DNA from: an uncultured Veillonella sp.
GTDB lineage: Bacteria; Bacillota; Negativicutes; Veillonellales; Veillonellaceae
Direction of reading: 5' to 3'
Length of the DNA: 7,688 nucleotides
NCBI RefSeq assembly: GCF_915069625.1
Contig: NZ_CAJZFD010000096.1
Location: forward strand, 1-7,688
Part shown: in pieces, positions 1 to 6,484 of the stretch
Layout of the letters: the number at the start of each line of letters is the position of its first letter
Position numbering within the stretch: the first letter of the stretch is position 1
Notes under the pieces: model-generated
What the model saw: only the letters and a program-made list of their open reading frames with translations
The model's database searches: none
What the model was told of the DNA's origin: nothing
Position numbers and translations under genes: made by a program

Positions 1-60
1 TGTGCTGTGCTGTGCTGTGCTGTGCTGTGCTGTGCTGTGCTGTGCTGTGCTGTGCTGTGC
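1..60. repeat. Pentanucleotide tandem repeat (TGTGC)x12, left end truncated by the window
   Basis: Positions 1-60 are twelve perfect TGTGC units with no interruption; the array ends at 60, where the sequence becomes AAGTAATATA. The true copy number is at least 12 because the window starts inside it. A 5-bp unit is not a multiple of 3, so gain or loss of one unit shifts any reading frame across it. All three + frames are open inside the array and encode the same cyclic Cys-Ala-Val-Leu-Cys pattern. Downstream, two frames stop at once (TAA at 64-66 and at 71-73) and the third stays open into radC. Such arrays are known sites of slipped-strand mispairing. Whether an upstream gene runs into the array cannot be seen here. 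Confidence 0.97.
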
Positions 61-102
61 AAGTAATATATAAAGAGAGTAGATGTGTTGGTTGCTTGAT
101 CG

Positions 103-120
103 ATAGATGGTGTTATCTAT
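103..120 (+). repeat. Small inverted repeat in the radC leader
   Basis: ATAGAT (103-108) and ATCTAT (115-120) are perfect inverted copies around a 6-base loop, GGTGTT; G102 and T121 could add a wobble pair. The structure ends 6 bases before the radC Shine-Dalgarno sequence GGAGA (127-131). It could be a weak mRNA hairpin or an operator-like dyad, but such a short AT-rich stem may also arise by chance. Confidence 0.3.
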
Positions 121-137
121 TTGAATGGAGAGATTCT

Positions 138-836
138 ATGGAAGTACCAACAGTAAGTGTAAAAGACATGTTGCCGTTTCAACGGCCGCGAGAGAAGTTT
201 CTTACCCTAGGGCCATCCCATATGGCGATGGAGGAACTATTAGCTATTTTATTGCGTACAGGGGTTAAGGGGCAGTCGGCCATTTCCTTAGCTAGCGATA
301 TCGTGCAATCCTTTGATGATGGCGTATATGGTTTGAATCGAATGACCGTTGAAGAGCTTATTAAAATCAAGGGTATTGGTACAGATAAAGCGGTAACCTT
401 ATGTGCAGCTCTTGAGATGGGGCGGCGATTAGGGGAACTTAAAATCAAGGAAACTTATGAAGACTTTTCCCAACCCTTTGTGATAGCTCAATATGTAATG
501 GAGCGTTTGCGCCACGAAGAGGTAGAGCATGTGTGGGCGGCGATGTTGACGTCTCGAAATAAGTTAATTCAGTTAGAACATATTTCTAATGGAGGGTTAG
601 TATCTAGCCTTGTAGAGCAGCGTGCTGTTTTTAAGAAGGCCATAGCGTGTAATGCGGCGGCCATTATTTTAATACATAATCATCCATCCGGCGATAGTCG
701 TCCTAGTGATGAAGATATACGACTAACCAAGTTATTTGTCAGTGCAGGTCAGTTCATGGGGATACCTGTGTTAGATCATATCGTCATTGGTGATAATGAA
801 TTCACTAGCCTTAGTGAAATCGGTAAACTCAGTTAA
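138..836 (+). CDS. radC: RadC family JAMM/MPN-domain protein (UPF0758)
   Basis: Encodes 232 residues, the usual RadC length. The N-terminal part has the family signature RPREKFLTLG (residues 17-26) followed by ELLAILLRTG (33-42). Residues 69-95 form a helix-hairpin-helix with the turn IKGIG (77-81), a non-specific DNA-contact motif. The C-terminal half is the JAB1/MPN metalloprotease-like domain, with the HNHPSGD motif at 180-186; His180, His182 and Asp193 are the expected zinc ligands. Despite its name, the family's role in DNA repair is not firmly established, and the biochemical activity is uncertain. The start at 138 is chosen because GGAGA (127-131) lies 6 bases upstream and the product then begins where the family does. 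The same frame stays open upstream through the pentanucleotide repeat to a GTG at 12, but that 42-residue extension is Cys-rich repeat translation with no family similarity. The gene is followed by its own terminator and appears transcriptionally separate from the mre operon. Confidence 0.95.
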   Translation: MEVPTVSVKDMLPFQRPREKFLTLGPSHMAMEELLAILLRTGVKGQSAISLASDIVQSFDDGVYGLNRMTVEELIKIKGIGTDKAVTLCAALEMGRRLGELKIKETYEDFSQPFVIAQYVMERLRHEEVEHVWAAMLTSRNKLIQLEHISNGGLVSSLVEQRAVFKKAIACNAAAIILIHNHPSGDSRPSDEDIRLTKLFVSAGQFMGIPVLDHIVIGDNEFTSLSEIGKLS

Positions 837-866
837 GTTATCCTTATATGATAAGGTTTAAAACCG

Positions 867-872
867 TATAAT
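867..872 (+). promoter_or_regulatory. Consensus -10 hexamer between radC and its terminator (candidate short-RNA promoter)
   Basis: TATAAT at 867-872 is a perfect sigma-70/sigma-A -10 box. No good -35 is visible 16-18 bases upstream (the region around 843-850 reads CTTATATG). An 11-bp palindrome, GGTTTAAAACC (855-865), lies immediately upstream. Transcription from here would start near 879 and meet the terminator ending near 984, giving an RNA of about 100 nt made mostly of the long hairpin. AT-rich intergenic DNA often carries such boxes by chance, so this is only a candidate. Confidence 0.25.
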
Positions 873-903
873 TATGGCTTTATAGTTTGTTGTATCAGTA
901 AAT

Positions 904-984
904 AAGCACTCATAATGATGCGTTCTTTATTATGTCTAGTAAATAGAGAATGCATCATGATATGGGTGCTTTTTCTATTTTATT
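904..984 (+). terminator. Long-stem rho-independent terminator downstream of radC
   Basis: The left arm (905-931) and right arm (942-970) form 27 base pairs around a 10-base loop (932-941), interrupted only by a two-base bulge (GA at 959-960). Three of the pairs are G-U wobbles (910/965, 922/951, 927/946), and all three remain pairable only in RNA read from the + strand; on the - strand they become A-C mismatches. The stem is followed by TTTTCTATTTTATT (971-984). This is a + strand intrinsic terminator for radC that insulates it from mreB. The stem is much longer than the typical 6-12 bp. The rest of the 327-bp intergenic region holds only the candidate promoter elements listed separately and no credible ORF. 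Confidence 0.85.
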
Positions 985-1123
985 CGACCTATAGGTGGCT
1001 TTGTAATGTATCACTTGTGAGTGTGTAAATTATGTATGACTTAAGGGTACTTGAATTATGCATTTTCTGTGCTTTTAACAATGGTAAAAGCCTTGATATT
1101 AATAGAAAAAGTCGCATTATATG

Positions 1124-1132
1124 TGGTAAAAT
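1124..1132 (+). promoter_or_regulatory. Candidate extended -10 promoter for the mreB operon
   Basis: TGGTAAAAT (1124-1132) matches an extended -10 element: TGn followed by TAAAAT, 5 of 6 to consensus. No strong -35 sits 17 bases upstream, which extended -10 promoters can tolerate. TTGATA at 1093-1098 is a good -35 look-alike, but it is 28 bases from this -10 and would fit only the poorer TATATG (1118-1123) with a 19-base spacer. Initiation would fall near 1139, giving a leader of about 25 nt that includes the mreB Shine-Dalgarno AAGGAGA (1150-1156). The position, after the radC terminator and before the first gene of a tight operon, supports a promoter here; the exact element is inferred. Confidence 0.45.
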
Positions 1133-1163
1133 GGAATGATGATGTAATGAAGGAGATTTTACT

Positions 1164-2201
1164 ATGAGTTCCATTTTACCTACTCTAGGAAAAGATGTAA
1201 GTATAGATATTGGGTCCATACAGACGCGCCTCATGGGGGGGACGCGAGGAACCGTTATAAGCGAGCCATCTATTATAGCCACTGATACGAAACAAGAAAA
1301 AGTAGTAGCCGTTGGGGATGAAGCGGCTCGTCTTGTATTGCGTATGCCGGATATGTGGCGACCTTTGACACCGTTGAAAGATGGCTTTATTGTGGACTAT
1401 CGCGTTATGCATACGATGCTTAACTATTTTCTGAATAAGGTATCTAATGCATTGCGTCGTGCTCGAGTTCTTGTTGGTGTTCCTTGTGGGATGACTGATG
1501 TTGAGCAAAGAGCGATGATGGATGCCGTTATTCAGGCGGGAGCCCGCGAAGTATTTCTTATTGAACGTCCTGTGGCTGCAGCTATTGGTTGCGGTGCACC
1601 TATCTTTGAAGCTCGTGGATCTATGGTCATTGATATTGGTGGTGGCACCGTAGATATGGGTATTGTTTCATTGGGCGGTATTGTAGATAGCAAAACTATA
1701 CGCTTTGGTGGCTCAGATATCAATAATGCATTGCTACGCTATGTACGCGAGTGTTTTGGGGTTATCGTTTCTGATGAAATTATAGAGGATATTAAGCATA
1801 CCGTAGGCACTGCTATGGCACCATTAGAAGATGCGGAATATGCCTTTCAAGGCCGTGACATGATGAATGGCTTAGGTAGACGTTGTGTCATTCATCAGTC
1901 TGAAGTATACCAAGTTGTTAATGACTGTATCGGAGGTCTTTTGGATGAATTAAAACAAATGATTCGTTCCGCTGAACCTGAAATTGTAGCCGATATTATG
2001 CAATATGGAATCTACCTCACTGGTGGTACAGCGCAACTGTCTGGCTTGGCAGAGCGTATTGGTGGCGAATTAGGTGTGCCTGTACACGTTCCCGATGCAC
2101 CTGAGACGAAAGTTGTTGTAGGCCTTAATGGGGCTTCATCGGACTTAGTGAGCTTATCGCGATTTATTGTAAATTCTAAAAATAGAAAGGGCCAAGACTA
2201 A
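1164..2201 (+). CDS. mreB: MreB-like bacterial actin, divergent
   Basis: Encodes 345 residues, the normal MreB length. MreB is a membrane-associated cytoplasmic actin whose filaments position the elongation peptidoglycan machinery. The actin-fold phosphate-2 loop DIGGGTVD is at 157-164, followed by the family-typical ISLGGIV-like stretch IVSLGGIV (167-174). LKDGFIVDY (71-79) corresponds to the usual PLKDGVIADF, and LTGGTAQLSGL (285-295) is the C-terminal nucleotide-contact motif. Glu134 in LIERPVAAAIG aligns with the putative hydrolysis residue, but the usual second Glu (EEP) is Arg. The phosphate-1 loop is unusual: DIGSIQT (15-21) in place of the typical DLGTxNT. The start is an ATG 7 bases after AAGGAGA (1150-1156). 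It is the first gene of the operon, with mreC starting 1 bp after its stop. The context fixes it as the operon's MreB despite its divergence; a second mreB/mbl paralogue elsewhere cannot be excluded. Confidence 0.93.
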   Translation: MSSILPTLGKDVSIDIGSIQTRLMGGTRGTVISEPSIIATDTKQEKVVAVGDEAARLVLRMPDMWRPLTPLKDGFIVDYRVMHTMLNYFLNKVSNALRRARVLVGVPCGMTDVEQRAMMDAVIQAGAREVFLIERPVAAAIGCGAPIFEARGSMVIDIGGGTVDMGIVSLGGIVDSKTIRFGGSDINNALLRYVRECFGVIVSDEIIEDIKHTVGTAMAPLEDAEYAFQGRDMMNGLGRRCVIHQSEVYQVVNDCIGGLLDELKQMIRSAEPEIVADIMQYGIYLTGGTAQLSGLAERIGGELGVPVHVPDAPETKVVVGLNGASSDLVSLSRFIVNSKNRKGQD

Positions 2202-2202
2202 T

Positions 2203-3120
2203 ATGATACAGTCAGATAAAAAGTTAATTATCGTCGTTGTTATTAGCTGTATCCTATTGGCTTTGCTCGGATTTGCATGGAAACAACGAACTAGTATTCC
2301 TTTTGTTACTGTTACTCTTGAAGGTATTACAACACCATTTGCCTATGGCTCTGCACGCTTACTTGACGGTGTGCAAACAGGTTTCACAGTGCTTAATAAT
2401 GCTATTTCTGCAACGATTGAAAGTGATGAGGAAGCATCTCGTAAAGCTGCCTTAGAACAAAAGGTAGTTAACTATGATGAGGTAGTGGCAGAAAATATTC
2501 GACTTCGCCAGCTTCTTAACTATAAGAGTAGTCATCCGGAATTTTCCATGACATTGGCTGGTATTATTACAAAGGATTACGGTACATGGACAAATACTTT
2601 CACTATCGATAAGGGCAGTGAAGATGGAATGGCCGTTAATATGGCTGTCGTTGTACCAAGTGGGGTAGTTGGTTTTATTACCGATGTGTATCCTCATTCC
2701 TCTCGTGTGCAAACTATTCTTGACCCGCGTAGTGCAATCGGTGTTATCGTACAGCGTCCTGAATCTCGTTTATCTGGTGTTGTAAAAGGTGATGGAGATT
2801 CACCTCGTACACCATCAATGGTAAATATTGCTCGTGATGGCGATGTATTAGTAGGGGATAAATTAATAACCTCTGGGTACGGTGGTATCTATCCAAAAGG
2901 ATTACCTGTTGGTAATGTACAGTCTATCGAAAATGATACAGAAGGCTTTGTTAAGAATGCCGTTATCACACCTAGTGTAGACTTTTACCGTTTGGAAGAG
3001 GTGTTTGTTCTTACATCATCTTCTGTTAGTGCACCACAAAAACCAGGGCTTGAGCCTAAGCTTGTACCTCAAACACAACGAGATCAAGTAGAAGGGGCAA
3101 AGGGGGCCGTTAAACCATGA
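2203..3120 (+). CDS. mreC: Rod shape-determining protein MreC
   Basis: Encodes 305 residues. MreC is a bitopic membrane protein whose extracytoplasmic part forms filaments and activates PBP2/RodA. The sequence shows a short cytoplasmic N-terminus (MIQSDKK), a transmembrane segment at about 8-26, a helical, charged coiled-coil region at about 72-108 (with AENIRLRQLLNY at its end), then the beta-rich MreC domain. Family hallmarks are NTFTIDKGSEDGM (131-143), VPSGVVGFI (151-159) and TSGYGGIYPKGLPVG (223-237). The last roughly 30 residues are a Pro/Lys/Gln-rich hydrophilic tail, probably disordered. The start ATG is 1 bp after the mreB stop; AGAAAGG (2184-2190) inside the mreB end supplies a ribosome binding site at a rather long spacing of 12 bases. 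Its stop overlaps the mreD start in an ATGA quartet, so the two are likely translationally coupled. Confidence 0.95.
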   Translation: MIQSDKKLIIVVVISCILLALLGFAWKQRTSIPFVTVTLEGITTPFAYGSARLLDGVQTGFTVLNNAISATIESDEEASRKAALEQKVVNYDEVVAENIRLRQLLNYKSSHPEFSMTLAGIITKDYGTWTNTFTIDKGSEDGMAVNMAVVVPSGVVGFITDVYPHSSRVQTILDPRSAIGVIVQRPESRLSGVVKGDGDSPRTPSMVNIARDGDVLVGDKLITSGYGGIYPKGLPVGNVQSIENDTEGFVKNAVITPSVDFYRLEEVFVLTSSSVSAPQKPGLEPKLVPQTQRDQVEGAKGAVKP

Positions 3121-3608
3121 CGCGTCTAGCTTTAGTCCTTTGTGGATTCTTAATTTATTTTATACAGGCTCAATTGTTGCCTGCTATTTTTCATACGAAT
3201 TGGTTACCCAATTTAATTTTGACCATCATTGTTATGGTTACTCTTTTTAAAGGGCGTCGTATGGGAATAATGGCCGCTGTTATAGGTGGTATCGTTCATG
3301 ATGTATTGATATCTAATTTCTTTGGGCTTCATTTATTCCCTTACGTTCTTGTGGTTTACCTATTATCCGCTGTAAAACATAGACTCTATGAAGAACGTTG
3401 GTATTGGTCTAGTGCTATTGTTGCCATATGTACCTTGCTAGATGGTTTTATCCGTAGCCTTATGATCTTGGCTAGTGGTGGGGATTTGCATATTGGCTTA
3501 TATATGTGGCATATGGTTATTCCTGTATTGTTTTGGAACGGCGTATTGGCTGCTATCGTACATGGATTGTTGTGGCGTAAGGATGAACAACAAGATTATA
3601 TTTGGTAA
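3117..3608 (+). CDS. mreD: Rod shape-determining protein MreD
   Basis: Encodes 163 residues, the family's normal size. MreD is a polytopic inner-membrane component of the Rod complex and partner of MreC. Roughly five to six hydrophobic segments can be read, at about 3-22, 28-46, 49-66, 68-88, 98-119 and 128-152. The family pattern GGIVHDVLISNFFGLHLFPY (57-76), with a Gly/Asp pair followed by GLH, is present. The start is the ATG of an ATGA overlap with the mreC stop; AAAGGGGG (3099-3106) inside mreC gives a 10-base spacing. The protein ends in a short charged cytoplasmic-type tail, WRKDEQQDYIW. MreD proteins diverge quickly, so the call rests on length, topology, this motif and operon position. 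Confidence 0.92.
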   Translation: MTRLALVLCGFLIYFIQAQLLPAIFHTNWLPNLILTIIVMVTLFKGRRMGIMAAVIGGIVHDVLISNFFGLHLFPYVLVVYLLSAVKHRLYEERWYWSSAIVAICTLLDGFIRSLMILASGGDLHIGLYMWHMVIPVLFWNGVLAAIVHGLLWRKDEQQDYIW

Positions 3609-3631
3609 TAATTTGGTAAGGGGGTGAAAGA

Positions 3632-5554
3632 GTGCTTGAAGGCCTCTATAAACGAAGAAAAACGAGTCGCTTTGATGTACTCTTTTACATTGTAGCGGGC
3701 ATATTCATAGTATTGGCATTGCGTTTATTTATGCTACAAATCTTGGCTGGCGGTTATTATCAAGCTAAGGCGGAAGGTAACCGTCTACGCATGGTACCGA
3801 TGACTGCAGCACGAGGCATTATGTATGATCGCAATGGTCAAATTCTTGTAGGCTCTAGACCTGCTTATACAATATCTATCATGCCTACAGGAAAGGCTTT
3901 GGACGATGGTGAAGTGGCTAAATTAGCAGCTTTATTGAAAATGAAGCCTGAAGATATTAAAAAGAAGGTTAATGATCACAAGTATGGCTATGAGCCAATA
4001 CGTATCGCTAATGATATTTCAATGGACGTAGTAACAACCATTGAAGAGCATCGACATGAATTGCCGGGGGTAACGATTGATGTTGAGCCACTTCGATACT
4101 ATCCATACGAAACGATGGCTTCTCAACTATTTGGTTATGTTGGTGAAGTAAGCGAAGAGGAATTAGAAGAGTTAAAACAGCAAGATCCTAATACACTGGT
4201 AAGTGGTGGTACTATTCTAGGTCGTTCTGGCCTTGAGAAATTATATGACTCTATCTTGCGTGGCACTGATGGTGGTAAGCAAGTTGAAGTCGATGCTACA
4301 GGTCGTCCTGTAGCTGAGGTAGATAGAAAGCATACAGTACCAGGATCTAATATTCATTTAACCATTGATGTAAACCTTCAAAAGGCTGCTGAAGAGGCTG
4401 TTAAGAACCAGCTTAATCAGTTGCGTGCTCAAGGTATTCCGGCACAAGGGGCAGCAGTGGTGGCTATGGATCCTAATACAGGGGCTATTTTAGCTATGGT
4501 CAGCGCTCCTGAATTCAATCCAAACTGGTTTGCGAAAGGCATTACAACGGCTCAATGGAATCAGTTAAACAATGATAAAAATCATCCATTTGATAATAAG
4601 GTTATTTCTGGTGAATATCCTCCAGGTTCACCGTTTAAGATTATTACTGGTACGGCCGCATTAGACCTTAAAAAGGTTACTCCTGAAGAGATGATCTTTG
4701 ACAGTGGTAAGCACTGGTTGATCGATAAACGAAATGCGGAAGGTGAAGCATTAGGTTGGCTTAATTTTAATAAAGCACTTGCTAAGTCTGACAATGTTTA
4801 CTTCTATGAAATGGGTAATCGTGTAGGCATAGAAAATCTCGATAAATATGCTGCGTATTTTGGCATAGGTGAAAAGACTGGTATTAATTTACCGGGTGAG
4901 GCCGCTGGCATTATGGCAAGCCCTGAGTATAAACGAAAAGTATATGATGAAGATTGGTACTTAGGGGAAACCTTTGATGCCGCAATTGGTCAATCCTTCA
5001 CATTGGTTACGCCATTACAAATGGCCGTAATGCTCAGTGAAGTGGCTAATGGAGGTATTAAATATAGACCATATGTGGTAAGCCGCATCGATAATAAAGA
5101 TGGCACGCCAAAAGAAATTTTTGGACCTGATAAATTAGGGATTCTACCAGTTCCTAAAAATATTATGGATCTCATTCGAGAAGGCTTGCGTGATGTAACG
5201 AATGAGGGCGGTACAGCAGGGGATTTATTTAAAGGATTCCCTATAAATGTAGCGGGTAAAACTGGTACTGCGGAAAACGCACATGGCCGAGATCATGGCT
5301 GGTTCGTAGCCTATGCACCATATGATAAACCGCAAATTGTTGTGGTTGCACTCGTTGAACAAGGTAGTTTTGGTGCCGGTTCTGCAGGCCCAATCGTACG
5401 AGATGTGTTAGCTGCATATTTCAATGTACCATTGAATAAAAAAACGAATGATACAAATACTAAAAGTAATAAAGATGCTGCCACTGTAGGCAATACGACG
5501 AATGGTCAAAAACCGGAGAAGGCAGTAACTAGTGGGCAACCAAGAAAGGATTAG
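3632..5554 (+). CDS. mrdA: Penicillin-binding protein 2, elongation-specific DD-transpeptidase
   Basis: Encodes a 640-residue class B PBP that cross-links glycan strands made by RodA. There is a short cytoplasmic N-terminus, one transmembrane anchor (about 15-39), then the PBP dimerisation/pedestal region, which includes AARGIMYDRNGQ (59-70) and GRSGLEKLYDSILRG (197-211). The transpeptidase domain follows (about 270-598). Its active-site motifs are SPFK (Ser333 nucleophile, Lys336) in EYPPGSPFK, SDN (386-388) and KTG (543-545) in AGKTGTAE. Residues 602-640 form a Thr/Asn/Lys-rich hydrophilic tail, probably disordered in the periplasm. The start is GTG, chosen because AAGGGGGTG (3618-3626) lies 5 bases upstream and the N-terminus then fits the family; no in-frame ATG is nearby. 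It sits 23 bp after mreD and 1 bp before the minD-like gene. Position in an mre/rodA operon distinguishes it from the divisome enzyme PBP3/FtsI. Confidence 0.95.
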   Translation: MLEGLYKRRKTSRFDVLFYIVAGIFIVLALRLFMLQILAGGYYQAKAEGNRLRMVPMTAARGIMYDRNGQILVGSRPAYTISIMPTGKALDDGEVAKLAALLKMKPEDIKKKVNDHKYGYEPIRIANDISMDVVTTIEEHRHELPGVTIDVEPLRYYPYETMASQLFGYVGEVSEEELEELKQQDPNTLVSGGTILGRSGLEKLYDSILRGTDGGKQVEVDATGRPVAEVDRKHTVPGSNIHLTIDVNLQKAAEEAVKNQLNQLRAQGIPAQGAAVVAMDPNTGAILAMVSAPEFNPNWFAKGITTAQWNQLNNDKNHPFDNKVISGEYPPGSPFKIITGTAALDLKKVTPEEMIFDSGKHWLIDKRNAEGEALGWLNFNKALAKSDNVYFYEMGNRVGIENLDKYAAYFGIGEKTGINLPGEAAGIMASPEYKRKVYDEDWYLGETFDAAIGQSFTLVTPLQMAVMLSEVANGGIKYRPYVVSRIDNKDGTPKEIFGPDKLGILPVPKNIMDLIREGLRDVTNEGGTAGDLFKGFPINVAGKTGTAENAHGRDHGWFVAYAPYDKPQIVVVALVEQGSFGAGSAGPIVRDVLAAYFNVPLNKKTNDTNTKSNKDAATVGNTTNGQKPEKAVTSGQPRKD

Positions 5555-5555
5555 T

Positions 5556-6479
5556 ATGGGCGAAATCATTGGTGTTGTATCCGGCAAGGGTGGCGTAGGT
5601 AAAACGACTGTCACCGCATGCTTGGGTGCAGCCTTAAGTCATGCAGGGCACCGCGTATTGCTCTGTGATGGGGACTTTGGATTGCGCGATTTGGATCTTG
5701 TGTTAGGTGTAGCAGATGAAATCATCTATGATGCACTAGATGCGAGTGAAGATAAAGAATATACAGATGATGCTATTGTATCAATTGCAGAAAATCTAGA
5801 TTTCTTACCGGCTAGTCAAAGTGCGCGTTGGGAAGATATAGGTCGTAAGAAGTATAAGAAATTAGTTCGTCGACTTTGTGATGTATATGACTATATTTTG
5901 ATTGATGCTCCAGCCGGTATTGGTAAGGGCATAGAATCTATTTTAGACTTGGTAAATCGCTGTATTGTTGTAACACATCCGTTATGGGTATCCTTACGTA
6001 ATGGAGCGCGCATGATTCAAGTGTGTGAGGAACATAATATTCGCGATTTTGCTATTGCTTTTAATGCAGTACCTACAGATGGTGAAGACCTAGACTTATA
6101 CGATATGCTAGAAGTTCTTCGTGCCGAATATGTAGGGGCTATGATTCCTTATGATGAAGATGTGTTAACCTATACACAAGATGGACAGCTGTTAGATTTA
6201 GCTTCTCATGAATTCCGCAATGTATTAGCACCTCTTGTGGACTATGTTGTAACTGGGGATTGCTGGGAAGATTATGATGTACAAAAGCAATTTGATGCCT
6301 ATGTAGCGAAGAAAAAGGCTGCTACAGAAAAAAAAGGTACACCTACACTTGCTGCAGCTGGTGAGTCTATCTTTGAAGACTCGAATAATGTTCTCTATAT
6401 TAATCGCGGCGGTTGGACTACTCAGCGCTTATTAGTGCAAGGTAAGCAAAGCTTATGGCGCCGTCGTAAATTGAAATAG
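5556..6479 (+). CDS. minD: MinD-like deviant Walker A (ParA/MinD family) ATPase
   Basis: Encodes 307 residues from ATG 5556. The deviant Walker A loop GKGGVGKTT (10-18), with signature Lys11, the A' region CDGDFGLRDLDLVLGV (37-52) and the Walker B region ILIDAPAGIGKGIESIL (114-130) are MinD-like. MinD binds membrane as an ATP dimer, recruits the FtsZ inhibitor MinC and is stimulated by MinE where present. The C-terminus (about 288-307, QRLLVQGKQSLWRRRKLK) is amphipathic and basic, a plausible membrane-targeting helix, separated from the ATPase core by a linker of about 45 residues rich in Lys/Ala. Divergences: the usual TNPE...SxRDADR segment reads THPLWVSLRNGAR (140-152), and the usual NR pair after the next strand is NA (170-171). 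No minC or minE adjoins it. The start is chosen from AGAAAGGA (5543-5550), 5 bases upstream; a GTG at 5532 would add 8 residues inside mrdA and lacks support. It could be a specialised MinD relative rather than a true Min protein. Confidence 0.85.
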   Translation: MGEIIGVVSGKGGVGKTTVTACLGAALSHAGHRVLLCDGDFGLRDLDLVLGVADEIIYDALDASEDKEYTDDAIVSIAENLDFLPASQSARWEDIGRKKYKKLVRRLCDVYDYILIDAPAGIGKGIESILDLVNRCIVVTHPLWVSLRNGARMIQVCEEHNIRDFAIAFNAVPTDGEDLDLYDMLEVLRAEYVGAMIPYDEDVLTYTQDGQLLDLASHEFRNVLAPLVDYVVTGDCWEDYDVQKQFDAYVAKKKAATEKKGTPTLAAAGESIFEDSNNVLYINRGGWTTQRLLVQGKQSLWRRRKLK

Positions 6480-6484
6480 GTGAT

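Noticed and set aside
1..60. CRISPR-like array
   Set aside because: The units are 5 bp and contiguous with no spacers; it is a simple sequence repeat.
12..137. GTG start at 12 giving RadC a 42-residue Cys-rich N-terminal extension
   Set aside because: The extension is translated tandem repeat plus leader, has no RadC family similarity, and a well-spaced ribosome binding site marks ATG 138 as the start.
904..984. MITE or insertion-sequence remnant based on the long inverted repeat
   Set aside because: No target-site duplication is visible at the ends (AATA on the left, TTTT on the right), and the T-rich tail plus + strand wobble pairing fit a transcription terminator better.
989..1282. 97-codon open frame on the minus strand across the mreB promoter
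   Set aside because: It overlaps the mreB start and promoter region antisense, has no recognisable motif, and looks like a chance open frame.
1185..1723. Minus-strand open frames of 107 and 63 codons inside mreB
   Set aside because: They are antisense shadows of a well-supported coding gene and have no protein-family features.
2237..2455. 72-codon + strand frame inside mreC
   Set aside because: It is an out-of-frame, Leu-rich shadow of the mreC membrane segment, with no credible independent start.
5532..5555. GTG start at 5532 for the MinD-like protein
   Set aside because: It adds 8 residues before the conserved N-terminus and lies inside mrdA; ATG 5556 has the better ribosome binding site and the usual MinD beginning.
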